A stretch of 64,000 nucleotides of DNA from positions 124,001 through 188,000 of the forward strand of contig NZ_AKJK01000042.1 of assembly GCF_000282375.1 (NCBI RefSeq). Direction: 5' to 3'. The notes below the pieces were generated by a model. It did no database searches. It had not been told where the DNA came from and saw only the letters and a list, made by a program, of their open reading frames with translations. Origin of the DNA: Pseudomonas sp. GM50 (lineage in GTDB: Bacteria; Pseudomonadota; Gammaproteobacteria; Pseudomonadales; Pseudomonadaceae). This document shows positions 44,469-52,986 of the stretch, one piece after another. The position numbers and the translations under genes are program-made. Each line of letters begins with the position of its first letter. The first letter of the stretch is position 1.

Positions 44469-45368
44469 ATGAGCACGCCCAACGTTGAAGCCGTGAAACT
44501 GGATGAACTGAACTGCTGGCGCATCCGCCACGGTCTGGCCGAATTGCTGGTGGCCCAGCAAGGCGCGCACATCCTCAGTTATCAGCTGGCTGGCGAGCCG
44601 CCGCTGATCTGGCTCAACGACGAGGCGGTATTCAAGACCGGCAAGAGCATCCGCGCCGGTGTGCCGGTGTGCTGGCCGTGGTTCGGTAACCTGTCGCGCA
44701 ACCCGCAAAGTGTCCAGGCCATGCGCGTCAGTCAGGAACCGCCGACCGCCCACGGGCTGGTGCGGGCGATGGACTGGGAGCTGGGCAGCATCGAAACCGA
44801 GGGCGAAAGCCTGAAAGTGGAATTCGTCCTGCCCTACCCCGAAGGCGGCCTGCCAGGCTGGCCGCATCAGGTGGGCTTGAAGCTGGGCATTCGTCTGGAT
44901 GCGCAGTTGCACATCAGCTTGACGAGCGAGAACAAGGGCGCTGAAAACGTCACCATCAGCCAGGCGTTGCACAGCTATTTCGCGGTCAGCGATGTGCGCG
45001 ACGTGCATGTCGAAGGGCTGGATGGCTTGAGCTATATCGAAACCCTGGACGACTGGAAAACCGTCACCCAGACCGGTGATCTGCATTTTACCGGCGAGAC
45101 TGACCGCATCTATCTCAATACCCCGCCGAAGCTGAGCATTGTTGACCCACACTGGGAACGACGCATAGAACTGACCAGCAGCGGTTCGCGTTCGGCGGTG
45201 ATCTGGAACCCCTGGGTCGACCGTGCTGCGGCGTTCAGCGACATGGCCGACGATGGCTGGCAGCGCATGCTGTGCATTGAAACGGCGAATGTGATGGGGG
45301 ATGTGGTGACGCTGGCACCGGGTGCCAGTCATACCCTCGGCGTCAGTGTCGGCGCAAAACCGCTCTAA
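44469..45368 (+). CDS. D-hexose-6-phosphate mutarotase
   Basis: A 299-aa protein of the YeaD branch of the aldose-1-epimerase fold, interconverting alpha and beta anomers of hexose-6-phosphates. Typical signatures are R-A-G-V-P-V-C-W-P-W-F-G near residue 72, A-H-G-L-V-R near residue 97, S-Q-A-L-H-S-Y-F near 164 with the catalytic His, and V-I-W-N-P-W near 243. The start at 44469 (MSTPNVE) follows GAGAG at 44457-44461. Confidence 0.92.
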   Translation: MSTPNVEAVKLDELNCWRIRHGLAELLVAQQGAHILSYQLAGEPPLIWLNDEAVFKTGKSIRAGVPVCWPWFGNLSRNPQSVQAMRVSQEPPTAHGLVRAMDWELGSIETEGESLKVEFVLPYPEGGLPGWPHQVGLKLGIRLDAQLHISLTSENKGAENVTISQALHSYFAVSDVRDVHVEGLDGLSYIETLDDWKTVTQTGDLHFTGETDRIYLNTPPKLSIVDPHWERRIELTSSGSRSAVIWNPWVDRAAAFSDMADDGWQRMLCIETANVMGDVVTLAPGASHTLGVSVGAKPL

Positions 45369-45387
45369 GCCATACCGCAATACGAAA

Positions 45388-45476
45388 TGTGGGAGCCAGC
45401 CTGCTGGCGATGGCGTCATGTCAGTCAAATTGAAAGTATCTGACGGACCGCTATCGCCAGCAGGCTGGCTCCCACA
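45388..45476. repeat. REP inverted pair (REPIN)
   Basis: TGTGGGAGCCAGCCTGCTGG and its reverse complement around a 40-bp spacer. The arm variant CCAGCCTGCTGGCGAT keeps base pairing inside the arm, showing compensatory change relative to CGAGCCTGCTCGCGAT. Confidence 0.88.
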
Positions 45477-45493
45477 GTTATTTCGGGTGGCTG

Positions 45494-46030
45494 CTAGAGA
45501 TCAGACTCTTTGACCACCCGCACCTGCGCTGCATCCAGCGCATACGCCGCATCCGCCAGGTCGTTGTTGACCTTCTCGATCTTCAGCGTGCCCGTCACCC
45601 ACAACGGCGTGTAGATATCATTCAGCTTCAAGCCTTTTGGATAACGCACCAGCACCAACTGGTTTGGTGGCGGTGGCGGCACGTGGATACAAGCGCCCGG
45701 GTACGGCACGAGGAAGAACAACGTGCTGCGGCCCTTGGCGTCGGATTCCAGCGGTACCGGATAACCGCCAATACGGATGTGCTTGTCGTTCATCGACGGC
45801 ACGGTTTTGGTCGAGTACATCACCGCCGGCAAGCCCTTGCTCTGCTTCATGCCACCCTTTTGGGTAAAGGTGCCGTTGGCTTCCGGGGAGTTGTGGTCGA
45901 TTTCGGGCATGGCCTCGAGGGCTTTCTGGTCCGACTTGGGCATCAGTTCGAGCCAGTCGGTTTCCGGCAGTTCGCCGGCATGGGCCAAGCCACTGCCCAG
46001 GAAGAGAAGAGTCAACAGAAGACGGCGCAT
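45494..46030 (-). CDS. Exported DUF3299 family protein
   Basis: A 178-aa protein with a signal peptide (LLLTLLFLGSGLAHA, cleavage after Ala19) followed by E-T-D-W-L-E-L-M-P, the conserved G-G-Y-P-V-P-L-E strand near residue 88, F-F-L-V-P-Y-P-G-A-C-I-H-V-P-P-P-P-P-N near 105 and L-W-V-T-G-T-L near 145. These are the marks of DUF3299, whose members are periplasmic and possibly lipoprotein-associated; function unknown. The start at 46030 gives the signal peptide directly. Confidence 0.87.
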   Translation of the reverse strand: MRRLLLTLLFLGSGLAHAGELPETDWLELMPKSDQKALEAMPEIDHNSPEANGTFTQKGGMKQSKGLPAVMYSTKTVPSMNDKHIRIGGYPVPLESDAKGRSTLFFLVPYPGACIHVPPPPPNQLVLVRYPKGLKLNDIYTPLWVTGTLKIEKVNNDLADAAYALDAAQVRVVKESDL

Positions 46031-46127
46031 GAAAGTGCTCGGCAAAGGATAGGACAATGTGACGATGGCAACGCCGAGCATTCTAGCCCTCTCCGGCGAT
46101 GGCGCAGAGAGGGCTTTGTCACTTCAA

Positions 46128-46376
46128 TCAGGTTCTTTTTTTGATCAGACCGTAGATCACCAGCAATACCACCGCGCCCACCAGCGCACCGATGAAACCC
46201 GCACCTTCGCCTGCGTGGTAAATGCCCAGGGCCTGGCCGCCGTAAGTGGCCGCCAGCGAACCGCCGATACCGAGCAGGATGGTCATGATCCAGCCCATGC
46301 TGTCATCGCCCGGTTTCAGAAACCGAGCCAGCAGGCCGACGATCAAGCCGATAAAGATGGTTCCGATAATTCCCAT
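46128..46376 (-). CDS. GlsB/YeaQ/YmgE family stress-associated membrane protein
   Basis: An 82-aa inner-membrane protein with three hydrophobic segments. G-L-I-V-G-L-L-A-R-F-L-K-P-G near residue 9, G-W-I-M-T-I-L-L-G-I-G-G-S near 27 and the Gly-rich third helix match the transglycosylase-associated (YeaQ/YmgE) family. Linked in other bacteria to general stress responses; molecular role unknown. Confidence 0.9.
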   Translation of the reverse strand: MGIIGTIFIGLIVGLLARFLKPGDDSMGWIMTILLGIGGSLAATYGGQALGIYHAGEGAGFIGALVGAVVLLVIYGLIKKRT

Positions 46377-46482
46377 GGCATTTCCCTCTGATTAAGTTGG
46401 CTATGTCAAAGCCTAGACAGACTTTGGCATCCTGCCATCAGAGAACGGCGGCCCCTGAAGGTTCCGCCGCTGCCACATGAAA

Positions 46483-47565
46483 CTATTCGGCGATGAGCGC
46501 TTCGACCTTGAGGATCTGCGCAGCCAACGTTTCACGGTCTGCACAACGCAGGTTGGCGTGCCCGACCTTGCGGCCGACCTTGAAAGCCTTGCCGTAGTGA
46601 TGCAGATGGCAATCGTCGATCGCAATCACTTTCTCTACTGGCGGCACGACACCGATGAAGTTGAGCATCGCGCTCTCGCCGACCTTGGCAGTCGAACCCA
46701 GCGGCAAACCGGCAACGGCCCGCAGGTGGTTTTCGAACTGGCTGCACTCGGCGCCTTCGGTGGTCCAGTGCCCGGAGTTGTGCACGCGCGGGGCGATTTC
46801 GTTGGCCTTGAGGCCACCGTCGACTTCAAAGAACTCGAACGCCATCACGCCGACGTACTCCAGCTGCTTGAGTACCCGGCTGGAGTAATCTTCAGCCAAC
46901 GCTTGCAGCGGGTGATCGGTGCTGGCCACGGACAGCTTGAGAATGCCGCTGTCGTGGGTGTTGTGAACCAGCGGATAGAACCTGGTTTCGCCATCGCGGG
47001 CACGCACGGCAATCAGCGAGACTTCGCCAGTGAACGGCACGAAACCTTCCAGCAGGCAGGCAACGCTGCCCAGCTCGGCGAAAGTGCCGACCACGTCTTC
47101 AGGCTTGCGCAGGACTTTCTGGCCCTTGCCGTCGTAACCCAGGGTGCGGGTTTTCAGCACGGCCGGCAGACCTATCGAAGCCACGGCGGCGTCCAGGTCG
47201 GCTTGCGACTGGATGTCGGCGAACGCGGGAGTCGGAATCCCCAGGTCCTTGAACATGCTCTTTTCGAACCAGCGATCACGAGCGATGCGCAGCGCTTCGG
47301 CGCTCGGGTACACCGGGACGAATTGCGACAGGAATGCCACGGTTTCAGCCGGGACGCTTTCGAACTCGAAGGTCACCAGATCGACTTCATCGGCCAGTTG
47401 ACGCAGGTGATCCTGATCGCCGTAATCGGCCCGCAGGTGTTCGCCCAACGCGGCTGCGCAAGCATCCGGCGCCGGGTCCAGGAAAGCGAAGTTCATGCCC
47501 AGCGGAGTGCCCGCCAGCGCCAACATGCGACCCAACTGGCCGCCACCGATTACACCGATTTTCAT
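46483..47565 (-). CDS. purK: N5-carboxyaminoimidazole ribonucleotide synthase PurK
   Basis: PurK uses ATP and bicarbonate to carboxylate AIR in purine synthesis. The 360-aa ATP-grasp protein begins MKIGVIGGGQLGRMLA and has T-R-T-L-G-Y-D-G-K-G-Q near residue 140, E-G-F-V-P-F-T-G-E-V-S near 170 and N-E-I-A-P-R-V-H-N-S-G-H near 255. The start at 47565 (three codons after the first possible start) is the standard N-terminus. purE ends 11 bp upstream, forming the purEK operon. Confidence 0.96.
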   Translation of the reverse strand: MKIGVIGGGQLGRMLALAGTPLGMNFAFLDPAPDACAAALGEHLRADYGDQDHLRQLADEVDLVTFEFESVPAETVAFLSQFVPVYPSAEALRIARDRWFEKSMFKDLGIPTPAFADIQSQADLDAAVASIGLPAVLKTRTLGYDGKGQKVLRKPEDVVGTFAELGSVACLLEGFVPFTGEVSLIAVRARDGETRFYPLVHNTHDSGILKLSVASTDHPLQALAEDYSSRVLKQLEYVGVMAFEFFEVDGGLKANEIAPRVHNSGHWTTEGAECSQFENHLRAVAGLPLGSTAKVGESAMLNFIGVVPPVEKVIAIDDCHLHHYGKAFKVGRKVGHANLRCADRETLAAQILKVEALIAE

Positions 47566-47576
47566 CGTCAACAACC

Positions 47577-48068
47577 TCAGGCGATGCGTGGGTCTGGATT
47601 GTCCAGGACGCTGTCTGTCTGCTCAGCGCGGAATTTCTTCAACACGGTATGAAATTGCGGATGCTTGGCGCCCAGGATGCTCGCCGAGAGCAGCGCTGCG
47701 TTGATCGCACCAGCTTTGCCGATGGCCAGGGTGGCGACCGGAATGCCCGCGGGCATCTGCACGATAGACAGCAGCGAATCGACGCCCGAGAGCATCGAAG
47801 ACTGCACCGGCACGCCCAGCACCGGCAGGTGGGTCTTGGCCGCACACATGCCTGGCAGGTGGGCCGCGCCACCGGCACCGGCGATGATCACCTCGATGCC
47901 ACGGGCCTCGGCCTCTTCGGCGTACTGGAACAGCAGGTCCGGGGTGCGGTGGGCAGAGACCACCTTCACCTCGTAAGGAATGCCGAGCTTTTCCAGCATA
48001 TCGGCGGTGTGGCTAAGGGTGGACCAATCGGACTTGGAGCCCATGATCACGCCAACCAGTGCGCTCAT
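47577..48068 (-). CDS. purE: N5-carboxyaminoimidazole ribonucleotide mutase PurE
   Basis: PurE converts N5-CAIR to CAIR, the step after PurK. The 163-aa protein has V-I-M-G-S-K-S-D-W near residue 8, V-V-S-A-H-R-T-P-D near 36 with the catalytic His, [11 protein letters not shown] near 63 and V-P-V-Q-S near 85. Class I PurE by length and motifs. First gene of purEK; a terminator-like hairpin lies 38 bp upstream. Confidence 0.97.
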   Translation of the reverse strand: MSALVGVIMGSKSDWSTLSHTADMLEKLGIPYEVKVVSAHRTPDLLFQYAEEAEARGIEVIIAGAGGAAHLPGMCAAKTHLPVLGVPVQSSMLSGVDSLLSIVQMPAGIPVATLAIGKAGAINAALLSASILGAKHPQFHTVLKKFRAEQTDSVLDNPDPRIA

Positions 48069-48105
48069 CGTCGTGCCTCTTCTCTCTGGGCGCCCGCAGG
48101 CGCGT

Positions 48106-48140
48106 CAAAAAACAACAAGCCACGCAGAATGCGTGGCTTG
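48106..48140 (-). terminator. Terminator-like hairpin between the LysR gene and purE
   Basis: On the minus strand an 11-bp perfect stem (CAAGCCACGCA / TGCGTGGCTTG, 3-base loop) is followed by TTGTTTTTT. It probably ends the LysR transcript (stop at 48316), but if the purE promoter lies further upstream it could act as an attenuator in the purE leader. Confidence 0.75.
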
Positions 48141-48315
48141 ATTGTACGAATTAAGGCCAGGTAAAACCGGCCGAAGGCCGCGCAGTATACCTCAATGAAG
48201 CAGATAAACAGCCCCCGATGCGACCATCTGTCATACGGCGCAAAGTGCCGGTTTTATTGACTTCAAGGTCAGCGAAAGATCAACACTAATCCCCCTGTGG
48301 GGATTTTCATTGATC

Positions 48316-49233
48316 TCAGATACCCGTCGTACCTTGGGCTGCGCTGCCCTCCAGTTTGCGCCAGAGCAACCGCACATTGGCCTTGCGCACCAGCGCGCAG
48401 CGATACAGACGAATCTCCAGTGGCACATGCCATTGCGGACCGCCGCAGACCACCAACTCACCGCGAGCCAGTTCGGCGCGCACGCTCAGTTGCGGTACCC
48501 AGGCGATGCCCAGGCCTTCCAGCGCCATGCTTTTCAGGCTGTCGGCCATGGCGGTTTCGTAAATAGTGGTGAATCGCAGCGCCCGCTGGCGCAACAGCAT
48601 GTTCACCGAGCGTCCAAGAAACGCACCGGCGCTGTAGGCCAATAGCGGCACACTGGCCTCGCCTTCCAGGTCGAACAACGGTTTGCCATCGGCATCGGCG
48701 GCGCAGACCGGGAGCATTTCGGTATCCCCCAGATGCAGCGAGGGGAAAATCTCCGGGTCCATTTGCATGGCCGCATCCGGGTCGTAAAACGCCAGCATCA
48801 GATCGCAGCCGCCTTCGCGCAACGCATGCACGGCATCACCAACGTTGGTCGCCACCAGTCGCGTGGCGATGTTCAGCCCTTCATTACGTAATTGCGCAAT
48901 CCAGCGCGGGAAGAAACCCAGCGCCAGGGAGTGAGCGGCGGCAACCTGCATCACCTCGCCCTGCCCGCCTTCCAGGTGATGAAGATGACGCAGTACTTCG
49001 CCCAGCTGTTCGACCACGGTTCGCGCGGTGACGAGAAACAGCTGTCCCGCCGCCGTCAACTCGACCGGTGTGCGGGAGCGATTGACCAAGGTCAGCCCCA
49101 GAGCAGCTTCGAGGCTGCGGATCCGCCGGCTGAATGCCGGCTGGGTCACGAAGCGGCGCTCGGCCGCCTGGGAGAAGCTGCGGGTAGCGGCCAGAGCACT
49201 GAAGTCCTCGAGCCATTTGCTTTCCAGATTCAT
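48316..49233 (-). CDS. LysR family regulator, YjiE/HypT-like
   Basis: A 305-aa regulator. The N-terminal winged helix has F-S-Q-A-A-E-R-R-F-V-T-Q-P-A-F-S-R-R-I near residue 20. The effector domain has A-A-A-H-S-L-A-L-G-F-F-P near 99, L-P-V-C-A-A-D near 173 and V-P-L-L-A-Y-S-A-G near 195, patterns shared with E. coli YjiE/HypT, a hypochlorite-responsive regulator. The start at 49233 follows GGGAGGGC. It is divergent from aspA, with about 180 bp between them, so it may control aspA, its own gene or both. Confidence 0.88.
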   Translation of the reverse strand: MNLESKWLEDFSALAATRSFSQAAERRFVTQPAFSRRIRSLEAALGLTLVNRSRTPVELTAAGQLFLVTARTVVEQLGEVLRHLHHLEGGQGEVMQVAAAHSLALGFFPRWIAQLRNEGLNIATRLVATNVGDAVHALREGGCDLMLAFYDPDAAMQMDPEIFPSLHLGDTEMLPVCAADADGKPLFDLEGEASVPLLAYSAGAFLGRSVNMLLRQRALRFTTIYETAMADSLKSMALEGLGIAWVPQLSVRAELARGELVVCGGPQWHVPLEIRLYRCALVRKANVRLLWRKLEGSAAQGTTGI

Positions 49234-49413
49234 CACGCCCTCCCGGACACGCACCAATTTAGGTCACACGTTCGCCGCGCGCGCGGCGTCACATGGGCAT
49301 TATGCCGAATGTGCATAGGCTAGTGTTTAACAGCATTGGCCCAAAATTCTTCACAAGCCTAGCATTTGCAGTGTTCCGGCACAGACCGGGTCCATATCGA
49401 GATGATTTCTATC

Positions 49414-50838
49414 ATGTCCTCCGCTGCATCTTTCCGCACAGAAAAAGACCTGCTTGGCGTACTCGAAGTACCTGCTCAAGCGTATTACGGCATCCAGACC
49501 CTGCGAGCGGTGAACAACTTCCGTCTCTCCGGTGTTCCGATTTCGCATTACCCGAAACTGGTTGTCGGTCTGGCAATGGTCAAACAGGCCGCTGCTGACG
49601 CCAACCGGGAGCTGGGTCACCTGAGCGAAGCCAAGCACGCTGCCATCAGCGAAGCCTGTGCCCGATTGATCCGCGGCGATTTCCACGAAGAATTCGTGGT
49701 GGACATGATTCAAGGCGGCGCTGGCACTTCGACCAACATGAATGCCAACGAAGTCATCGCCAACATCGCGCTGGAGGCCATGGGCCACAGCAAAGGCGAA
49801 TACCAATACCTGCACCCGAACAACGACGTGAACATGGCGCAGTCGACCAACGACGCCTACCCGACCGCGATCCGCCTGGGTCTGCTGCTGGGTCACGACG
49901 CACTGCTGGCCAGCCTCGACAGCCTGATCCAGTCGTTCGCCGCCAAAGGTGAAGAGTTCAGCCACGTTCTGAAGATGGGTCGTACCCAGCTGCAAGACGC
50001 CGTGCCGATGACCCTGGGCCAGGAATTCCGCGCCTTCGCCACCACCCTGAGCGAAGACCTGGCGCGCCTGAAGACCCTGGCACCTGAGCTGCTGACCGAA
50101 GTGAACCTGGGCGGCACCGCGATTGGTACTGGCATCAACGCCGACCCGCGTTACCAGGCCCTGGCCGTTCAGCGCCTGGCAACTATCAGCGGTCAACCGC
50201 TGGTACCGGCCGCCGACCTGATCGAAGCCACCTCCGACATGGGCGCCTTCGTGCTGTTCTCCGGCATGCTCAAGCGCACTGCGGTCAAGCTGTCGAAGAT
50301 CTGCAACGACCTGCGCCTGCTGTCCAGCGGCCCACGCACCGGCATCAACGAAATCAACCTGCCAGCGCGTCAGCCAGGCAGCTCGATCATGCCAGGCAAG
50401 GTCAACCCGGTAATTCCGGAAGCCGTGAACCAGGTTGCGTTCCAGATCATCGGCAACGACCTGGCCCTGACCATCGCGGCCGAAGGCGGCCAGCTGCAAC
50501 TGAACGTGATGGAGCCGCTGATCGCCTTCAAGATCTTCGACTCGATCCGCCTGCTGCAGCGCGCCATGGACATGCTGCGCGAGCACTGCATCGTCGGCAT
50601 CACCGCCAACGAAGAGCGCTGCCGTGAGCTGGTCGAACACTCGATCGGCCTGGTCACCGCACTGAACCCGTACATCGGCTATGAAAACGCCACCCGCATT
50701 GCCCGTGTCGCCCTCGAAAGCGGCCGTGGCGTGCTGGAACTGGTGCGTGAAGAAGGCTTGCTCGACGAAGAAATGCTCGCCGACATCCTGCGCCCGGAAA
50801 ACATGATTGCTCCGCGTCTGGTGCCTTTGAAGGCTTAA
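49414..50838 (+). CDS. aspA: Aspartate ammonia-lyase
   Basis: AspA converts L-aspartate to fumarate and ammonia. The 474-aa protein begins MSSAASFRTEKDLLGVLEVP and has Q-A-Y-Y-G-I-Q-T-L-R near residue 22, G-G-A-G-T-S-T-N-M-N near 102, N-M-A-Q-S-T-N-D near 143 and the fumarase/aspartase signature G-S-S-I-M-P-G-K-V-N-P near 324. The ATG at 49414 was preferred to two upstream in-frame starts because it gives the family N-terminus. Terminator at 50906. Confidence 0.95.
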   Translation: MSSAASFRTEKDLLGVLEVPAQAYYGIQTLRAVNNFRLSGVPISHYPKLVVGLAMVKQAAADANRELGHLSEAKHAAISEACARLIRGDFHEEFVVDMIQGGAGTSTNMNANEVIANIALEAMGHSKGEYQYLHPNNDVNMAQSTNDAYPTAIRLGLLLGHDALLASLDSLIQSFAAKGEEFSHVLKMGRTQLQDAVPMTLGQEFRAFATTLSEDLARLKTLAPELLTEVNLGGTAIGTGINADPRYQALAVQRLATISGQPLVPAADLIEATSDMGAFVLFSGMLKRTAVKLSKICNDLRLLSSGPRTGINEINLPARQPGSSIMPGKVNPVIPEAVNQVAFQIIGNDLALTIAAEGGQLQLNVMEPLIAFKIFDSIRLLQRAMDMLREHCIVGITANEERCRELVEHSIGLVTALNPYIGYENATRIARVALESGRGVLELVREEGLLDEEMLADILRPENMIAPRLVPLKA

Positions 50839-50905
50839 CCAAACGCTGGCTCTTTTGAAGAGCACGCTCACCAGGTCGAGGGACTAGACACCTCTCACCT
50901 TTTGA

Positions 50906-50941
50906 GGGCTTGGGGATTTATTCCCCCAAGCCCTTTTTTTT
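50906..50941 (+). terminator. Rho-independent terminator after aspA
   Basis: GGGCTTGGGG and CCCCCAAGCCC form a strong stem followed by eight or nine T residues. Confidence 0.92.
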
Positions 50942-50984
50942 AACCCTTTGGCAGCCACAAACAGAATGTCTGGAAGCTGAAAAA

Positions 50985-51057
50985 TGTAGGAGCGGGCTTG
51001 CTCGCGAAGGCGGTGTGTGGAAATCAGACCGCCTTCGCGAGCAAGCCCGCTCCCACA
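50985..51057. repeat. REP inverted pair (REPIN)
   Basis: TGTAGGAGCGGGCTTGCTCG and GCGAGCAAGCCCGCTCCCAC around a 20-bp spacer that is itself partly paired (GAAGGCGGT / ACCGCCTTC). Confidence 0.9.
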
Positions 51058-51359
51058 AAAGAACAGCTTCTACATAAGCCCGACGCCGGTAACGTCGGGT
51101 GTTTCAAAGCTTCGTTTCGTCGCTTGCACCACAACCGTGCAGACGGATGGCACGCTCCTATGTATAGTGCCGGCCCTCTTCGCGTGAGCGGTCGTCGGTA
51201 ACGAGGCCCAAACCCATGCGAACCCGAACTAATAACAAACCCGCGAAATGGAACCGGGACGAACCTTCGCCTAACCTGTTGTGCCGAGCACAATCGGGTG
51301 TAACGCGATGTGTCAACCACCCAGCATTCGCACACACAAAAAATAGCGAGGAATAATCC
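51058..51359 (+). promoter_or_regulatory. Upstream region of the AGCS symporter gene
   Basis: About 300 bp with no gene. TATAGT at 51163-51168 could be a -10 element. I compared it with the glycine riboswitch often found ahead of such transporters and saw no convincing match. A good ribosome site (AGCGAGGA) lies just before the start at 51360. Confidence 0.35.
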
Positions 51360-52811
51360 ATGCTCGAAGTCATCAACGACTTCCTCTCAGGGAAAGTACT
51401 GATCGTGCTCATTGTCGGGCTCGGTAGCTACTTCACGATCCGCTCGCGTTTCGTCCAGTTCCGTCATTTCTTCCACATGTTCGCGGTGTTCCGTGACAGC
51501 CTGCGCAGCAGCGCCGGTCAACTCAGCTCGTTCCAGGCCCTGATGCTCAGCCTCGCCGGCCGCGTCGGTGCGGGTAACATCGCCGGTGTCGGCATCGCCG
51601 TGACCCTTGGTGGCCCCGGTGCCGTGTTCTGGATGTGGGTGACCGCGCTGGTCGGCATGTCCAGCAGCTTCTTCGAATGCTCCCTCGGCCAGCTCTACAA
51701 GCGCTGCGACTCCGAAGGCCAGTTCCGTGGCGGCCCGTCCTTTTACATTCAGCACGGCCTGCAGAAGCGCTGGTTGGGCATGATCATGGCGTTCCTGCTG
51801 CTGATCACCTTCGGCTTCGCCTTCAACGGCCTGCAAGCCCACGCCGTAACCCACTCGCTGAACAATGCCTTCGGCCTCGACACCACTTACACCGGGCTGG
51901 GCCTGGCGGTATTGCTGGGTCTGGTGTTCATCGGCGGTATCAAGCGGATCGCCAAGGTCGCTGACCTGCTGGTACCGGTGAAAACCCTGGTGTACATCGG
52001 CGTGACCATCTACGTGATCGTGCTGCAGTTCGATCACGTTCCGGGCATGTTGATGACCATCGTCAAAAGCGCCTTCGGTCTGGACCAGGCGTTCGGCGGC
52101 CTGATCGGCAGCGCCATCGTCATGGGTGTGAAGCGCGGCGTGTTCGCCAACGAAGCAGGCCTGGGCAGTGCGCCGAACGTGGCCGCAGTGGCCTCGGTCG
52201 AGCACCCTGTCTCGCAAGGCGTGGTTCAAGCGTTCAGCGTGTTCCTCGATACCTTCGTGATTTGCACCTGCACCGCGTTGCTGATCCTGCTGTCGGGCTT
52301 CTACACCCCGGGTTTCGAAGGCGACGGCATTGCCCTGACCCAGAACTCCCTGGCTGCCGTGGTCGGTGACTGGGGCCGGATGTTCATCTCCGTCGCCTTG
52401 GCGCTGTTCGTATTCACCTCGATTCTCTACAACTACTATCTGGGCGAAAACAACCTGCGCTTCATGATCGGTGAAAACCGCAAGGCGCTGATCGCCTACC
52501 GCGCATTGGTACTGGTATTGATCTTCTGGGGTGCCATCGAGAACCTGAGCACGGTGTTCGCCTTCGCTGACATCACCATGACTCTGCTGGCGTTCGTGAA
52601 CCTGATCGCGCTGTTCCTGCTGTTCAAGGTCGGCATGCGCATCCTGCGTGACTACGATGACCAGCGTGCTGCCGGCATCAAGACCCCGGTGTTCGATTCG
52701 AGCAAGTTCCCGGATCTGGACCTGGACCTGAAAGCCTGGCCAGCCAATCCACAAGCCGCCGCTCCTACGGCCGCAGCCGAGCCGCAAGGCGTGACCGCAG
52801 CGCAACGCTGA
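51360..52811 (+). CDS. Alanine/glycine:cation symporter (AGCS family)
   Basis: A 483-aa transporter with about 10 or 11 membrane segments. Family motifs include S-S-F-Q-A-L-M-L-S-L-A-G-R-V-G-A-G-N-I-A-G-V near residue 57, G-G-P-G-A-V-F-W-M-W-V near 84, F-R-G-G-P-S-F-Y-I near 120 and K-R-G-V-F-A-N-E-A-G-L-G-S-A-P near 258. It imports Ala, Gly or a related amino acid with Na+ or H+. The Pro/Ala-rich C-terminus (about 460-483) is cytoplasmic. Flanked by aspA and ansA, so an Asp/Asn/Ala metabolic theme is plausible. Confidence 0.93.
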   Translation: MLEVINDFLSGKVLIVLIVGLGSYFTIRSRFVQFRHFFHMFAVFRDSLRSSAGQLSSFQALMLSLAGRVGAGNIAGVGIAVTLGGPGAVFWMWVTALVGMSSSFFECSLGQLYKRCDSEGQFRGGPSFYIQHGLQKRWLGMIMAFLLLITFGFAFNGLQAHAVTHSLNNAFGLDTTYTGLGLAVLLGLVFIGGIKRIAKVADLLVPVKTLVYIGVTIYVIVLQFDHVPGMLMTIVKSAFGLDQAFGGLIGSAIVMGVKRGVFANEAGLGSAPNVAAVASVEHPVSQGVVQAFSVFLDTFVICTCTALLILLSGFYTPGFEGDGIALTQNSLAAVVGDWGRMFISVALALFVFTSILYNYYLGENNLRFMIGENRKALIAYRALVLVLIFWGAIENLSTVFAFADITMTLLAFVNLIALFLLFKVGMRILRDYDDQRAAGIKTPVFDSSKFPDLDLDLKAWPANPQAAAPTAAAEPQGVTAAQR

Positions 52812-52815
52812 TCGG

Positions 52816-52845
52816 TAAAAAACCGGGCGCATCCCCTGCGCCCGG
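52816..52845 (-). terminator. Perfect terminator hairpin oriented leftward, after the AGCS gene
   Basis: CCGGGCGCA (52823-52831) and TGCGCCCGG (52837-52845) form a 9-bp stem. The T-tract lies on the minus-strand side (A-run at 52817-52822), so intrinsic termination would act on leftward transcripts. In the rightward direction it is only a strong hairpin after the AGCS stop. Confidence 0.7.
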
Positions 52846-52943
52846 CGTGACACAGCTTGCGACCGGCGTCATGCTCGGTCGTAGGTTGTGGCAGCTTTTT
52901 TGATGCTGCCGTTCTGGTTCGAGCTTGAGACCACATCGCTGCC

Positions 52944-52967
52944 ATCGCGAGCAGGCTCGCTCCCACA
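52944..52967. repeat. Single REP arm
   Basis: ATCGCGAGCAGGCTCGCTCC with CACA following, without a partner nearby. It lies 20 bp ahead of ansA. A solitary half of the 4579-type REPIN. Confidence 0.75.
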
Positions 52968-52986
52968 TCGTTTTCGGAGAACCTCC

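Noticed and set aside
51058..51359. Glycine riboswitch ahead of the AGCS symporter
   Set aside because: No convincing glycine aptamer core or tandem arrangement could be found.
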